The position numbers and the translations under genes were made by a program. Positions 37,601-51,600 of a stretch of 64,000 nucleotides of DNA are shown piece by piece. The notes under the pieces are model-generated. The model was not told where the DNA came from. It saw only the letters and a program-made list of their open reading frames with translations, and did no database searches. Numbering within the stretch: the stretch's first letter is position 1; each line of letters begins with the position of its first letter. Source of the DNA: Branchiostoma floridae (Eukaryota > Chordata > Leptocardii > Amphioxiformes > Branchiostomatidae); NCBI RefSeq assembly GCF_000003815.2, contig NW_023365730.1, positions 736,527 through 800,526 on the forward strand, given 5' to 3'.

Positions 37601-40600
37601 ACCAACAAAATTCTAACAAACAATACTTACCACCTTTGGGTACATCTCACAAAGAACATACGACTCAACTGAGTGCAAATGAAATTGTTGCAGTTTGTAC
37701 TTGCTGACTGAGTGTCCAAAACTTCTAGTCTACACAAAAATGTACATGTACCAGTTTATATGCAAAGCAACAAAATTCTAACAGACAATACTTACCACCT
37801 TCGGGTACATCTCACAAAGCTCATTCAGCCTCTTTTGACAGATTCTTTCCAGATGCAACAGCATTTTAAATACTAAGTTCAAATGAACTTTTGCAGTAAC
37901 AGTTGCAGCTTGAACTTGCTGTACAAAACTCAGTTTACAAGTTATGCAAACCAACAAAATTCTAACAGACAATCCTTATTACCACCTTCGGGTACATCTC
38001 ACAGAGCTCGTTCACCCTCTTCTGGCGGATTCCTTCCAGACACGCGACTCAACACTGAGAGATCTGAACTTCTAGGTCTACATGTGCCAGTTAGGTCTAC
38101 ATGTGCCAGTTAATATTCAAAGCAAAAATCTAACAGACAATACATTGTACTTACCACCTTCGGGTACATCTCACACAGCTCGTTCACCCTCTTCTGGCGG
38201 ATTCCTTCCAGACACACGGCAGCTTCCTGAGCATCCTTGCGGCAGCAGCGCTCCTGATGGACAGACAGCATGCTGAACCTCTGCAGGGGGTCCAGACGGA
38301 GAAGAGCAGGCTCCTCAGATTCCTCCATGGAGTAAAGGCTGTCACGTCTGGAGAGTAACAACACTTGTCAATGAAGATTAGACATCAAGGTAATAAGATA
38401 TGCCAAAAAGCAGTTACTCAACCAACTGGATATGATTTTGGAAACAGTCAGACGTTTCAGATCGTATCCACTATCTTTTGTCAGTGACACTGATGAGATC
38501 TGGAAGAAACTGGTCTTTTATACCATAACTTGAAGTCTGCTGGTGCAGAGTTCAGTATCTCATAGTATAAATACATATCCTGCTTTACACGCTCATCTTG
38601 CCCACCAACAAAGTTATTAATGCTATGCAGTGACAGTCTTCCTCCCAAAACAACTATACCCCATCGGTGTAAACTTCAGCAAAGAAAGGCATAACATTTT
38701 TCTTTCAATTGGTCATTTCCATCCCACTATAGAGCTGTTTTTGACAGAGGTGTTCGAACTGATGATAGAACAGGTGGTTTTATTTGTTCGATATGGTGTT
38801 CTAGAGAATGACCTAGTCTCAATCTCGCAAGAGAACACGAGACTAGAACAGGCTTGCGCAGATCATTTCAGAGTAGGGGTAGGTAGGACTAGTTCTCATA
38901 TTCTTTCGCGAGATAGAGACTAGGTCATTCTCCGTGAGCAATATGGACTGTCAGCCATCGAAAATTTGGAGATATGTACCTTAAAGTTACCTTTAAAAAC
39001 AGTCATTGCTTGAACAAAATTTGGAGTAAATGTAGTCTTTTATTATAGCCTTCAAATAGCAACCAAGCACTGTCTAAAAGCCTGTCTTAAAATTAAGACA
39101 GCCATATGTAGAAGTACCTGACTTTCTGGCAGTAGCTGCCTGCAGTTTGCTCGTTAAATGCTGGGGGGCGCTGTGACATCATGTTCATCTGAACGAAGTG
39201 CAAGAAACCCTGAACAAAGGTGATGTTCTGCGTGTAGTCCTTGCTGTGAATCTGCGAAGATAATAAGTCAAGTTGAAGTTAGAATAAAACCAAATGATGC
39301 AAAGGCTAATATTCTGTTCATATTTGCTATAAAAGATAACATCTAATGTTCACTGTTCACCTAAATATTTTTGTTAGAAACTTTTCTAGAATGACCCACC
39401 TAAGAGTCATTGTCGTATAAGACTAAGTATTATTTTATTTTCATTTATTATTTTATTTATTGACAATGATACAACTCATTACACGGATCTGCCTAGGTAG
39501 CTTTGGGCTGGTTAAGTATCATTAACAGAAGAAGAAGAAAAAAGAACAAAACCAGCAAAAGCATGTTTTCCGTTTGGCAAACATAAAAAGACAAAACACC
39601 TGTAAGTCGTAGCTGTTTAAGATTAGAAGAAAAAGAAAGACGAAAAAAAAAGAACAATACACCGAACAATAAACAGACGTGTACTATGTTTTCCGTTCGG
39701 GATAAACACAAAAAGCCAACCCACCTGCGAGTCAAAGCTGTACGGTAGCACGACTGGTCCAATTTTCGTATTGGAAATTACAGTTCTAGAATGACCCTCC
39801 TGTGACTTTGGCTAAGTCCAATTTTTGTGTATGAAATTACAGTTTAACTTTTTCTAGAATGCACCTGTGAGTCAAAGCCTTTGGCTAAGTGTCGGAAATA
39901 TTAGTTTATATTTTAACTTTTCTAGAATAACCCACCTGGGAGTCAAAGCCGTATAAGATTAGAAGACTGAAGAAGAAAGAAGAACAATACACCTGGTCCA
40001 GTAAAAACAAGATGTTTTCTGTCCAGTTATGTTTTCTGCATAAGGAAGCCAACCCACCTGTGAGTCAAATCCGTAGCGGGACTGGTCCATGCAGGACAGA
40101 CGCTCCTCCCCAGACAGCTGACAGCACGGCATCACGATGCTGCCCACCATGGGGATGGAGAAGTGGCACGTCTGGTCTATGTTCGTCAGCCTCATGGCAT
40201 TGAAGCAGGACACCTGCAAATTTGGAGCGAAAAAGAAGTTGTGACACGGTGCGTGGCATAACTCGGGTAACATAGAAAGCCAACCACCTGTGAGTCAAAG
40301 TCGTAGCAGGACTGGTTCATGCATGACATGATTGTTTGTCTCATGGTCTCTTGAAGCAGGTCACCTGCAAGTTTGTGGCGAAAGAGGAGCTGTGGCATCG
40401 TGTGACGTAACTAGTAGAGTGTTAGGACAGGACAGGATTCAAACCAAGGACCTTTTGGTTCTGAGTCAAATATTATGGGATTTACGGAGAAGTGGCACAT
40501 CTGGTCAACGTTCGTTAGCCTCATGGCATCGAAGCACGACACCTGTAAGTTTGTGTTGAAAAAAAATTATACAGTTATTTATTCAATAACAGGGCTTGAA

Positions 40601-42566
40601 AGTTTTTTAATGGGGGGGAGGGGGCTAGAATTAGGTGCACTGGTTCACTCAACCTAAAAATCCAGGGGATGGAAAAAAGTTTAGGCTGGCTAGAACACTG
40701 AAATGATGTTTGGTCCATGTTTGTCAGCCTCATGGCATCGAAGCATGACACCTGCAAATTTGTGACAAAAATGGAGTGGTGGCATAACTGGTAGTAAGAG
40801 TGTTGGACTAGAGCCTCGAGGTCACAAGTTTGATGCTCGCCGTACCTCTGATGTTGTGCCCTGGGGGAAGGCCTTCCCAGGTGTAAAAAACAGGCACCTG
40901 ACTTTGGTCGGGGACATAAAAGACTACCTTAAGTTTATACCTTCTGTCTGTTCTTTGTATGTGGCAGTGCCTTGCCACATCATCCTGTCTGTCGAAAAAA
41001 AAAGTCTTGTTTTGTACTTGCAGATCATCATAATCATCATAATGATTATATTGTTCCATGCCAGTACTGCAGCCAGGCCTTCTCATTGACGCCATTAAGT
41101 TTTTCATTCAAAACCAGGTAGAGTGTGACTCAGAGCATCATGACAGGATTTACTACCTTTCCTTTATACATGCAAGTTTCTTATCGGTACAAACCAGGGC
41201 TCTAGCCAGCTCGAAATTTTTTTCTGTCAGCCAATTCCCGTTGTCGCGAAAACCGCGAAAATTAAGTTAGAAAGACGGAAATGAGACCTTGAAAAACGGG
41301 TTTTTAATGAGATTATCGTATGCGAAAGGGCGCCGACACACATTGTCAACAATCATAACAATAGCAAGACAAACAGTGTGTGGCTTTTACGGCCGTGCAC
41401 AGCGTCCCCAAGCCGCCTGTAGCCTCCACCAAGGATTTTTGTCCGTCAAGGTTGACGGATTGGTTTTAAATTTTTTCCGTCACACACAGCAAATTTCTGT
41501 CAATTGACGGAAAAACGGATGCTGGCTAGAGCCCTGGTACAAACCAAAGTATTTTTAAGTTGATAAACATACAATGTAGGACAGTGTATCAGAATATTGG
41601 TTTAAAAATCAGCGATGTATATTATTATAAAATTAACTTTTTAACAAAATGTGGCGTAAATAGGACTAAATCAGGACGGAAACAGCATGCACATTTTGAC
41701 CTAAACTGACCTGCTCCTCTCCAGTTGCCGAGCAACACTTCTGCAGATCGGACACGCGCTGCTGACCCAGCAGCTCCTTGTTAGGCTTCCAGCTGGGGAG
41801 GGACTTCTTAGCCCAGCCTCCCTGCTTCATGGACTTCTTGCCCCACTTGCCACCCCACTTCTTGCCATGCATCTGAAAATAAGAAGTTAGAAAGAATTTA
41901 AAGGCATGTCCATGAAGGTTATATAATAGACATTTGGGTGTAATTATCATGCCAAATTGCAGTTATTCAATAAGTAGCTGAATATGATTTTGGAAACAGT
42001 CAGACGTTTCATGTCAAATTCACACCTTTGAGATCTTGTTGTAATGAACAGAAGGTGAATCGATAAGTAAACACAAACACACACACAGACACACACACTA
42101 ACACACGCACGCGCACATGCACACGCACACAAAGACACACACACTAACACACACACACACAGACACACACACAAACACACACACATACACACACGCACAT
42201 GCACACAAACACCCTGTACCCACCCCTACTGTTGTACCCAGCCCTATACTTGTTTCCCGAGTAACACCCCCCCCCACACACACACACTAACACACACACA
42301 CATGCACACACACAGACTAATACTAGTACACAGCCCTAACTGTCTCCCAGTACCTACCATATGGCTGTCTTCCTCCTGCACCTTCAGGTGGACATCCAGA
42401 GCAGCACAGGCACACACACAAACGCACACACATACACACACACACACACCTATACTAGTACACTAGTACACAGCCCTAATTCTTCCCCAGTACCTACCAT
42501 TTGGCTGTTTTCCTTGCTGTCTTCCTCCTGCACTTTAAGGTGGACATCCAGAGCAGAGCAGCACAG

Positions 42567-42626
<60 letters not shown>

Positions 42627-45600
42627 ATACTAGTACACAGCCCTTAAATTCTTCCCCAGTACCTACCATGTGGCTGTCTTCCTTGCTGTCTTCCTCCTCC
42701 ACCTTCAGGTGGACATCCAGAGCAGCACAGGCGATGACGATGCCTTCTGTATCAGTCCCTCGCGGGGCCAGGAAGAGGGGAGACTCCAGCGGACTTTTCG
42801 GGCCGTGGCCGTACACGTCCCAAACAGTGTCCAGCTCCTTACCGTGCTGACCATGGTGGAAACCTGGCTTGCCATGTTTACTGTGGGGTTTTCTGTGACC
42901 ACCATGACGACCACGACGATGACCATGGTGACTTCTACCGCCATGTTCACGATGATGACCATATCCTGTTTATAAAAAAAAAAACAAGGCTCTTAAAGTT
43001 GTCAGACCAAACTAATATCCAGGCAAATGTACTAGTGACATAAGAGATTAAGATAGTATCAAAGCTGGCTAAGGAGTACAGCTTGCCAAAGGGAGTCATC
43101 TGAGCCACTGGGTAGCCAAGCACACTCCTATATACATGTATACAGGCAGGCTTCACTCCTTTGCCATCTCTGTGCTTTCTACACAGGACATTTTCTACCC
43201 TGTCCAATTGTTAGCGGTAGGATTTGCTATTTATATGTATTAAATGATCAAAATGACCACGATGACAGTCTCATATCTAGCTTAAAAAAAAAAAAAACAG
43301 CTTTTAAAGTTATCAGATCAAACAAGCATTTCCCACTTTACCAGGGATTACAATAAATGACTGTCACAATTCTCGAAGTGATTTCTAACCAGCACACTAT
43401 GTAAGTTATGGTTGCTCCCAGATATTTAGACTAACAAAAATTGACTGTATTTCTTGTAATAAAAGATGACCCGTTTTGACATTTCAACTTTGAAGTTGGT
43501 GCTTCAGGTCAAAGCCAAAGTCCGAGTGCCCACTTTATTGAGGTTTACTCTCAAGAAAAATTGTTACAAGCCAGGAAGTTAGCGATTACGCCACGAGGTA
43601 TCGCCTTGAACATCAATAATTTATTCACTTGTCTTTCGTTTCACTGCATGAGGTCGCAGCCTCCGGCAAAAAGTAGGTGTACTTTTTTTTTACTATCTTA
43701 GCTCACTTCAAAGGGTTTGCCATGAATCCCAAATCGGGGTGCGGTTGATTACAAGAAATGTGGTAAGCTGAGGTGAGGTATAGTGGCAAATGGCTGTTGA
43801 CTAGGGCTGTGTACCTAAGGAAATTTTAGGTACAGGTACATTTTTGTACAGGTACAGGTACACAGGTTTAGGTACAGGTCCGGACCTTTACCTGTACCTA
43901 AACAAGTTTGATCAATCATCTGTAACTTATAAATGTAGCCGACTGTCTTTTTTAGTGAGAAATTGACATCTTTATAATGAGGATTTAGATATTTGAACCT
44001 CAATACAAAGTTTTCTTAATTTTCAACAGTTACTGCAATATGATCAAATTGTTATCTTTGATTTGGGGAATTTACTTATCATTAGTCTCAAAAAGTGGTG
44101 TTCAATAGTGATTTAGTTTGTTTAGGTACAGGTACGGGTACACAGAAGTTTAGGTCCGGACCTGTACCTAAACAATCTTATAGGTACATGTATGGTACAG
44201 GTACGGGTATTTAGGTACACAGCCCAACTGTTGACAGTTAACTTACCGTGTTCCTCGGAAGAAGAAGACTCCTCAGAAGAAGAAGACTCCTCAGAAGAAG
44301 AAGACTCCTCAGAAGAAGAAGACTCCTCAGAAGACTCCTCAGAAGACATCTCGGAAGACTCCTCGGAAGAGGAGGAAGAAGAGGAAGAAGAAGACTCCTC
44401 AGAAGACATCTCAGATGACTCCTCAGAAGAAGAAGATGAGGAAGAAGATGAGGAAGAAGACGAAGATTCCTCGGAAGACTCCTCACTGCTGTCTTCATCC
44501 TTTGGGACAACAAATATAAGATCAAGCTAGTCTTAGAAATGAGAAAAACCTAACTATCATTAATAACATTAGTAAGTTATTAACTCTACTGATACAATAG
44601 TTTAACAAAGTAAAATTGAAATGCATGATGACACTTATTTTCAAATGTCAACCTTTAATTTTGTGGATAATGGTTACAATTTATCTATGGATTTGAATTT
44701 TATAAAACGAGCTACATTAGGAAACATGACTATCTTACCTGCCCGAGAACAGCCGACAGCCAGTCACTGTAGACCATCTTCTTCTCATGATAATTTCTGT
44801 GAGCTAAAAAAAACAAAAACATCATTTGAGTGTTCTAGCCAACCTGAATTTTTTTCCATCCCCTCAGGATTTTGAATGGAAACTCTCCAAATAAGGCCAT
44901 GGAAGATGAATATCACTTTATCATGGTTATATGCTCAGGATATGATAATAAATGCACAAAGCTCTTTACCTTTCTCACTGCTTGTTCAAAGAATTCAGTA
45001 CATTCCATCCTATAAATAGATTTAATAAAATTCTACGACACAACCCTTGATGTGTACAAATATTTTAAAACCTTAGAAGCAGTGGTGCAAACAAATGTGT
45101 TAAACCCAACATGTTCATAATATACACCTGTTTGGTACTCCATTTGAGGCCTACTGTTGACTGTATGTATATTCTATTGTGTAGACGTAAGAGACCTTAT
45201 ACTGTACTTTTGTTGTGTCAATAAAGATTACTCACAAGGAGCAGGCTTGAGTCCCTCGACACACTTAAGACGTTCTTCTCCGTCCTTCTCACAGCACTCA
45301 ACAGCCTCCTTGGACACCGCGTCATCCTAAACAACAAAACAGCAAAACTAGAATTCAGTATCTCCAGTCATTCCTAGTTCAGGATGAAATTAAAGGATGC
45401 TTGTGTTGGTAGAAAGTGTAAAATTCAGGCTTTGTGATTGTCCAACCTTCAGAATATCTAGCCTGATTTAATCGTGCTTCTTATTGGCCCATCCTACATT
45501 GCGGGGAGGGGCCAATCAGCAGAGTTTGCGGTAAACAGAATATTCTTAGACTACAGAATATCTAAAAGTATGTATTATACTCAGGAAACACAAACACAGA

Positions 45601-45659
45601 CACACACACACACAGACACACACGGACACACACAGACACGCACACACACACACAGACAA

Positions 45660-45690
<31 letters not shown>

Positions 45691-48600
45691 GACACACACA
45701 CAGATCGACAGACACAAACACGCAAACGCACACGCACACACCTACACACACTCACAGAATTATCAAAGAGAAAGAAGACATTTACACCAACACAACAGGA
45801 CTGCGTCTCACCTGAAGAATCTGACAGTATGAGTTGATGTGTTCTGTGCGAGTCTCAATGTAACACTCGTTCTGCTCTTCCGCAGTCTCAGAGCTGCAGC
45901 AGGCCTTCAGCTCCTTCCCAATGTCACAAGTGCTCTTCTATTGTTCGGAAGGGAAGATAAAATATTTAAATTTTTTTTATATATGGGCCAAGATAACGTT
46001 CAATACGGGTGTTCCGGACTGGGTGAAAAAAAGCTGTATCACACGGGCTTCTTAGTTGTATCACATAGGCTTCCATATCTAAGGACTGTTTGTATTAGAC
46101 CAAGTTTAATTTTAGTGAACTATCATCCAGAGTAAGTCCTTCACACCAATAAAGGTAGTAAATCAGTCCTTCCAGAGTAAGTCCATTTTCAAACCATTGG
46201 ACTTACTGTGGATGAAAAGAGGACTATGGTCCATGGTACATGCATTACTAAGTCCTTCATTACTCCAAGGTTAAACTTTGTAAGGGTCAGGTCACCAAAA
46301 CATTGGTGGAAATAAAAAGTGTAAAAAATAGTCTTAGTCTTTATTCAGTGGCTTACAATCTGGACAGGGAAAACTGTTCAATGCATGTAACAATTATTTT
46401 CTATTTATTGTAGAAAAGGTGGGGATTTCATCTCCCTCTGCTTCCAAAAAAGAAGTCAAACCCAACCTGTTTAGAAATAGCCTACACAAGCATTAGAGTA
46501 GAATTATATTGTTCATAACTGTCCATTGTTACTTGTATATATCCTATGTTTATACCATGCACTTGCAATTAGCCCTCGGCCATGAATTTTCAAATAAACT
46601 TCTTACAATTTATTCTAGTATTATAATAGTAGTATCTCTCCACTTACATCAATGGGTCCCCAGATGTAGGTAATGAGGTTCTTCATGTATTCCCCTGCAT
46701 ACGCACTCTTGCCACCGTAGCTGCCAGAGCTAGAGGACTTATGGCTCTTGTAGGAGTTCATCTTCTTACAGTAGCAGGCTCCCTGGTCCTTGATGTCGGC
46801 ATGTTTGCACCCCTTGATCTCTGGGTTGCTCAGTACATGCAGGGTCGTCTCGGTCTGTGGTAGGAAACATGTGCCAACTTAGGAACACAATGTACATTAT
46901 AGTTTATACATTACACATATATATGCTTCAATGCGGCATTGTCAAGCAGGTTCACCCGTTATAGGAAAAAAAAACTGCCATACAATACATGTACCTTGTA
47001 CTGAGTAATGAGATCGGTATGGTCGCTCTGGATGTCCTGTGGCAAGGTTGCCATCCCTGACCTGGTCCATACACAACTTATGAACTTGTTTCCCAACGTT
47101 TGAACTTCTTCTACATGTAGCTGCTACTGTTTAACTTAGTAAACTGTAACAGTTGTAGAAATAAAAGCCCTGCCATACCTTGTACTGTGCAATGAGATCG
47201 GTATGGTCGCTCTGGCTGTTAGTGGCAAGGGTGCCATTACTAACCTGGTCCATACACAACTTATATGCAACTCACTTTCCAACTTTTGAACTTGTACCTC
47301 TGGCTGCTACTTTTAGTTATAGAAATAAAAGCCCTGTCATACCTTGTACTGAGTAATGAGATCAGTATGGTCAATCTGGCTGTTAGTGGCAAGGGTGCCA
47401 TTCCTGACCTGGTCCATACACAACTTATGAACTCACTTCCAACTTTTGAACTTCCCCTAGCTGCTACTCAAGTAACTGTTAGTAATAGAAACAAATTAAA
47501 AGCCCTGTCATACCTTTTACTGAGCGATGAGGTCGGTATGGTCGCTCTGGCTGTTAGTGGCAAGGGTGCCTTCCTAACCTGGTCCATACACAACTTATGA
47601 ACTCGTTTCCCAATATTTGAACTTCTTTTACAGGTAGCTGCTAATGTTTAACTTTAAGTTAGTAAACTGTAACAGCTATAGAAACAAATGCCCTGCCATA
47701 CCTTGTACTGAGCGATGAGGTCAGTATGGTTGCTCTGGCTGTTTTTGGCGAGGGTGCCGTTCCTAACCTGGTCCATACACTCGGTCTTCTCAACACCAGA
47801 CTTCAGACAGCAGGGGTTAGCTACACCACCCTTTGCCTTTACAGAGATCTCATCAAGGACGCACACCTAGGGATGAAAATAACAATGACAATCAAAGATT
47901 CTGAAGCAATATTTGCAGGCAAATCTAAAACCTTATAATGATTTTGTAGTGGTATCTCTATCTATCTACAACTGTAGTTGTTTAAGCTTGTTTTATCTTA
48001 AGCTTATAAAATTCTAGATAGTCCCTTCTCACTCACTCACTCACTTACCCATTCAAGCTTGACTTTAATGCAACATTTGACATCAAACACAGAACATTGT
48101 ACACATTAGGGGTGGGCACCTCTACAGAAAATTTAGGTATATGGTCCAGGTCCAGATGATCTGATGTCCTGGTTCAGACCTGAACTTGGACCTAATTGTT
48201 TGAGGAATGACTACCAACTCTCCTCTATGTCACGCTATTTTCTTGGATCAATTAGCCTCAAAACACATAAATGCCTGCCACCGTAGTGCCGGTTTAACCA
48301 ATTCCTAATCAGTCCAAAATCCGTCCAATCATTTTTGTCCAACAAGAAAAAACTGTTTTGTTTTTGAAAACTTTCAATACCCATCCATGCATGTAAGTCT
48401 GTTTGGCTCACCTCATTGGCATGCTGGCTGCGGAGCTCATCGAAGCATGCCTCGCGGTCGTCATGGTTACAGCAGGCCTGCAGCTGGTCCCTCCTCTGGA
48501 ACCACAGCTTCCGCATGTTCATCGTCTTCCCTCCCATCTTCTTCTTCATCATCATCATCTTCATCTTGAGCATCAGTTTGGTCTTCATCTCCTCAGGAGC

Positions 48601-51600
48601 CTTCTTAATCATCTTCTTCAGCTTCCACATCCTCCAACCTGGCCTCTGAGATAAGACGAAGATGACAAAAAAGTAGATTCACTACTTATGCATCTTAAGG
48701 GTAGTCCCTTCAGTTAGTTTTAACTGATTTCCAAGGGAGGCCTTTGATACAAATCATAGCAAAGAAACATGGTAAATCATACATACATATGGGATTGAAT
48801 AAATGACAAATTAAGAATGAATATGTACGATTAGACTTTAAGGTATTGTTCCTGTATTACTCTAAAATACTCCTCGTCCAAAAAATGATCTAGGTGGAAG
48901 ATAAATTCCCTTTCATTGCCCCCACCTGATATAAAAAGTATTTGCGATGAAAGCTTGTGACTGTATTACTTTCCTTATCGTGTGGGAAAGTTTCGTAATG
49001 CAAGTGATTGTCAGGCCTTTACCGGCTCAAAATAAAAATCACATACATGTACAGTACTTTCATTTCCATAATGCTAGGAAACTTTTCTGTATTGATACAC
49101 TAGTTTTGAGGCTTACCCCATGATGGTATTCTTCAGATGACTCTTCAGAAGAAGAAGAAGAAGAAGAGGAAGATGAAGAGGAAGAAGAAGAGGAAGACTC
49201 TTCAGAACTCTCTTCAGATGAGCTGCAGTGTGATAAAAGATATGTTAAGCAACTATGCCATTAATTTTCTTATAACCCACCTGATGTCCTAACATCGAGA
49301 GACACCACATGAGAAAAAGACATGAATTTAAAATGATTCGAAGATGCAGTACCAATGCAGCATCTATTCAGTAATCCTGAGGTACATGTTGTATACATGA
49401 ATTTTTAGAATATTTACCTTGCAAGAGAATGGACCTTTTAAACTCACTCTCTCACAGGACTCACAGGCCGCTTGCTGCAGGGAGCATGGAGCCTTGACGC
49501 CTTTCAGTGGTACCCTCTCATAAAATGAACCAAAATCACAAGAAAAGTGCCTCACCTGGCACCATCAATATCATCATCATATTATCATCATCACCATCTT
49601 CATCCATCAAAACTGGCTCACCTGGCCCCATCCTCCTCCAGCTCGTCCTGGAAGGCCTCCACAGGGATGTCCTCCATATCAAGCTCCTCCTCAGACAGGG
49701 TTGCCGCGGTGATCTGACAGATGTTGTCCACGGCAACGGTGTCGCTGCCTCGTGGGGCCATGAACTTGCTGTAGGCGATGAACCATGGCACAGTGCGCTT
49801 TTCTGTGCAGCAAAAGCAAAGTTTGGGACTTTGAGACTTTATTTGAAAATCCATTATTGACGTGTCATATCGCACACCACTAATCTTCCTGGACTTCATA
49901 CAAACAAATTGCAGAATATGACAATAATATAACGTACATACAATAGTCAATATTTACATACATTTCAATCAGAAACAGTCATGCTATTAATATATATACA
50001 CAATGCATGAAAGTCAATGGAACAGCTAATACATGATATATATACACAATACACAAGTCAATGGAACAGCCAAGATTGTTTTTCTTTCTTCTTATTGAGA
50101 TAGAGTCTGAACTTAACCAGCTACTGCAGTTCTAAGAAAGTCACTTGGAGGGTCCATACCTGCATGTTCACCACTAAAATACTCTCTGCCCTGAGAGCTA
50201 TCTACCATCAGTAGGCATTGCTCCAGGGCTCTAGCCAGCGTCCGTTTTTCCGTCAATTGACAGAAATTTGCTGCATCTGACGGAAAATTTTTAAAACCAA
50301 AAATCCTTGGTGAAAGCTACATGCGGCTTGGAGACGCTGTCCACGGCCATAAAAGCCACACACTGTTTGTTTTGCTATTGTTATAATTGTTGACCATGTG
50401 CGTCGGCAACCTTTTGCATACGATAATCTCATTAAAACCTTTTTTTCAAGGTCTCAGTTCAGTCCTTCTAATTCATTTTTGCGGTTTTCGCGACAATTGT
50501 AATTGGCTGACGGAAAAACAAATCGAGCTGGCTAAAGCCCTGGATTGCTTTTACCATCAATCAGATCTACATGTGAGTCAAAAAACATACCCTTGGCTTC
50601 GCTCATGCACCACAGTTTGGTGGCAGCCAGGATTCCATACTCCTCTGGGGTCAGCTACAAAAACAGAAGAAACAGCATTGAAATGTGTCAATGAGGGAGA
50701 AACATCCAGGTATATTTGATCTGCACTCTACAGGTATACCATGTCCTTGGTGCTGAATGATAACTCCATTTGTTTGTACTCCAGATCAGTATAATTTCAG
50801 GAACTACAAGGCTCGTCTACACATGTTCTATAAGATAAACAACAATTTAGTAGCAACACAAATACCATTTATAAGAAAGAACTTATCTACACCATCACGC
50901 ACGGAAAATACTCTATCGTACCACACTATTTTTTCACGAACAGACTACCACTTGAACTCCTTCTTTCCAAGGACAGTTTGATGATGGAACCACCTACCAG
51001 AAGCAATAGTCCGAGAACAAACACTAGGCTTTTAAGAATGCCATCACCAACATGTAAGCTTCTATCAGAGTCACGGGTACTCACCGCCTCCCAGCTGCAG
51101 GGAGGCGGACAGGGATTAGCGCCCCTGCCCTTGAGGAGCTAGGCTCCCCAGCTGTTACCACACACACACTCACACAAACATAAAGCTCCGAAGTAAAAAG
51201 CGACCACCACCAAACCAAAAGACCCTTGTCCGCGTCCGGAGTCTTCAGCTTTATGAAGTTGGACGTGCACATGAAGACGAAGAAGAAACTACATTACCTG
51301 TCCTCGGTGCTGAATGTGACATCCATTTACGCACGACACACCAAAAAGCAGTTACTCAAGTAACTGGATATGCTTCCAAAATCATATCCAGTTGCATGAG
51401 TATGTAGTAACAGCACCAAAATTAAGTCAATCTTTTAGCTTCTAGACCTCAAATACTCCAACTTTTCATTTGTTCATTTGTTCATTTTCATTCATTCCTT
51501 CATCCATCCATCCATTTATTCGTCAATTCATACATCTACTCACTCATTCATTCATCGTTCATTCATTGAGCAACTCAAAAACAAAGTTTGTTTGTTTGTT

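Noticed and set aside
42670-42975. + strand and second - strand frames over exon 21
   Set aside because: They are shadows; the third - strand frame joins exons 20 and 22 and contains the PRG signature.
44192-44530. + strand acidic EEEDSSEEE frame
   Set aside because: It is the antisense of exon 20; only the - strand reading joins its neighbours in phase with proper splice sites.
45546-45815. Frames rich in THTH or VCVC
   Set aside because: (AC)n repeat in an intron; the same holds for 20224-20439 and 41947-42633.
49364-49555. Cys-containing - strand frame between exons 12 and 13
   Set aside because: Exons 12 and 13 join in frame without it; it lacks a convincing acceptor and the CC pattern.
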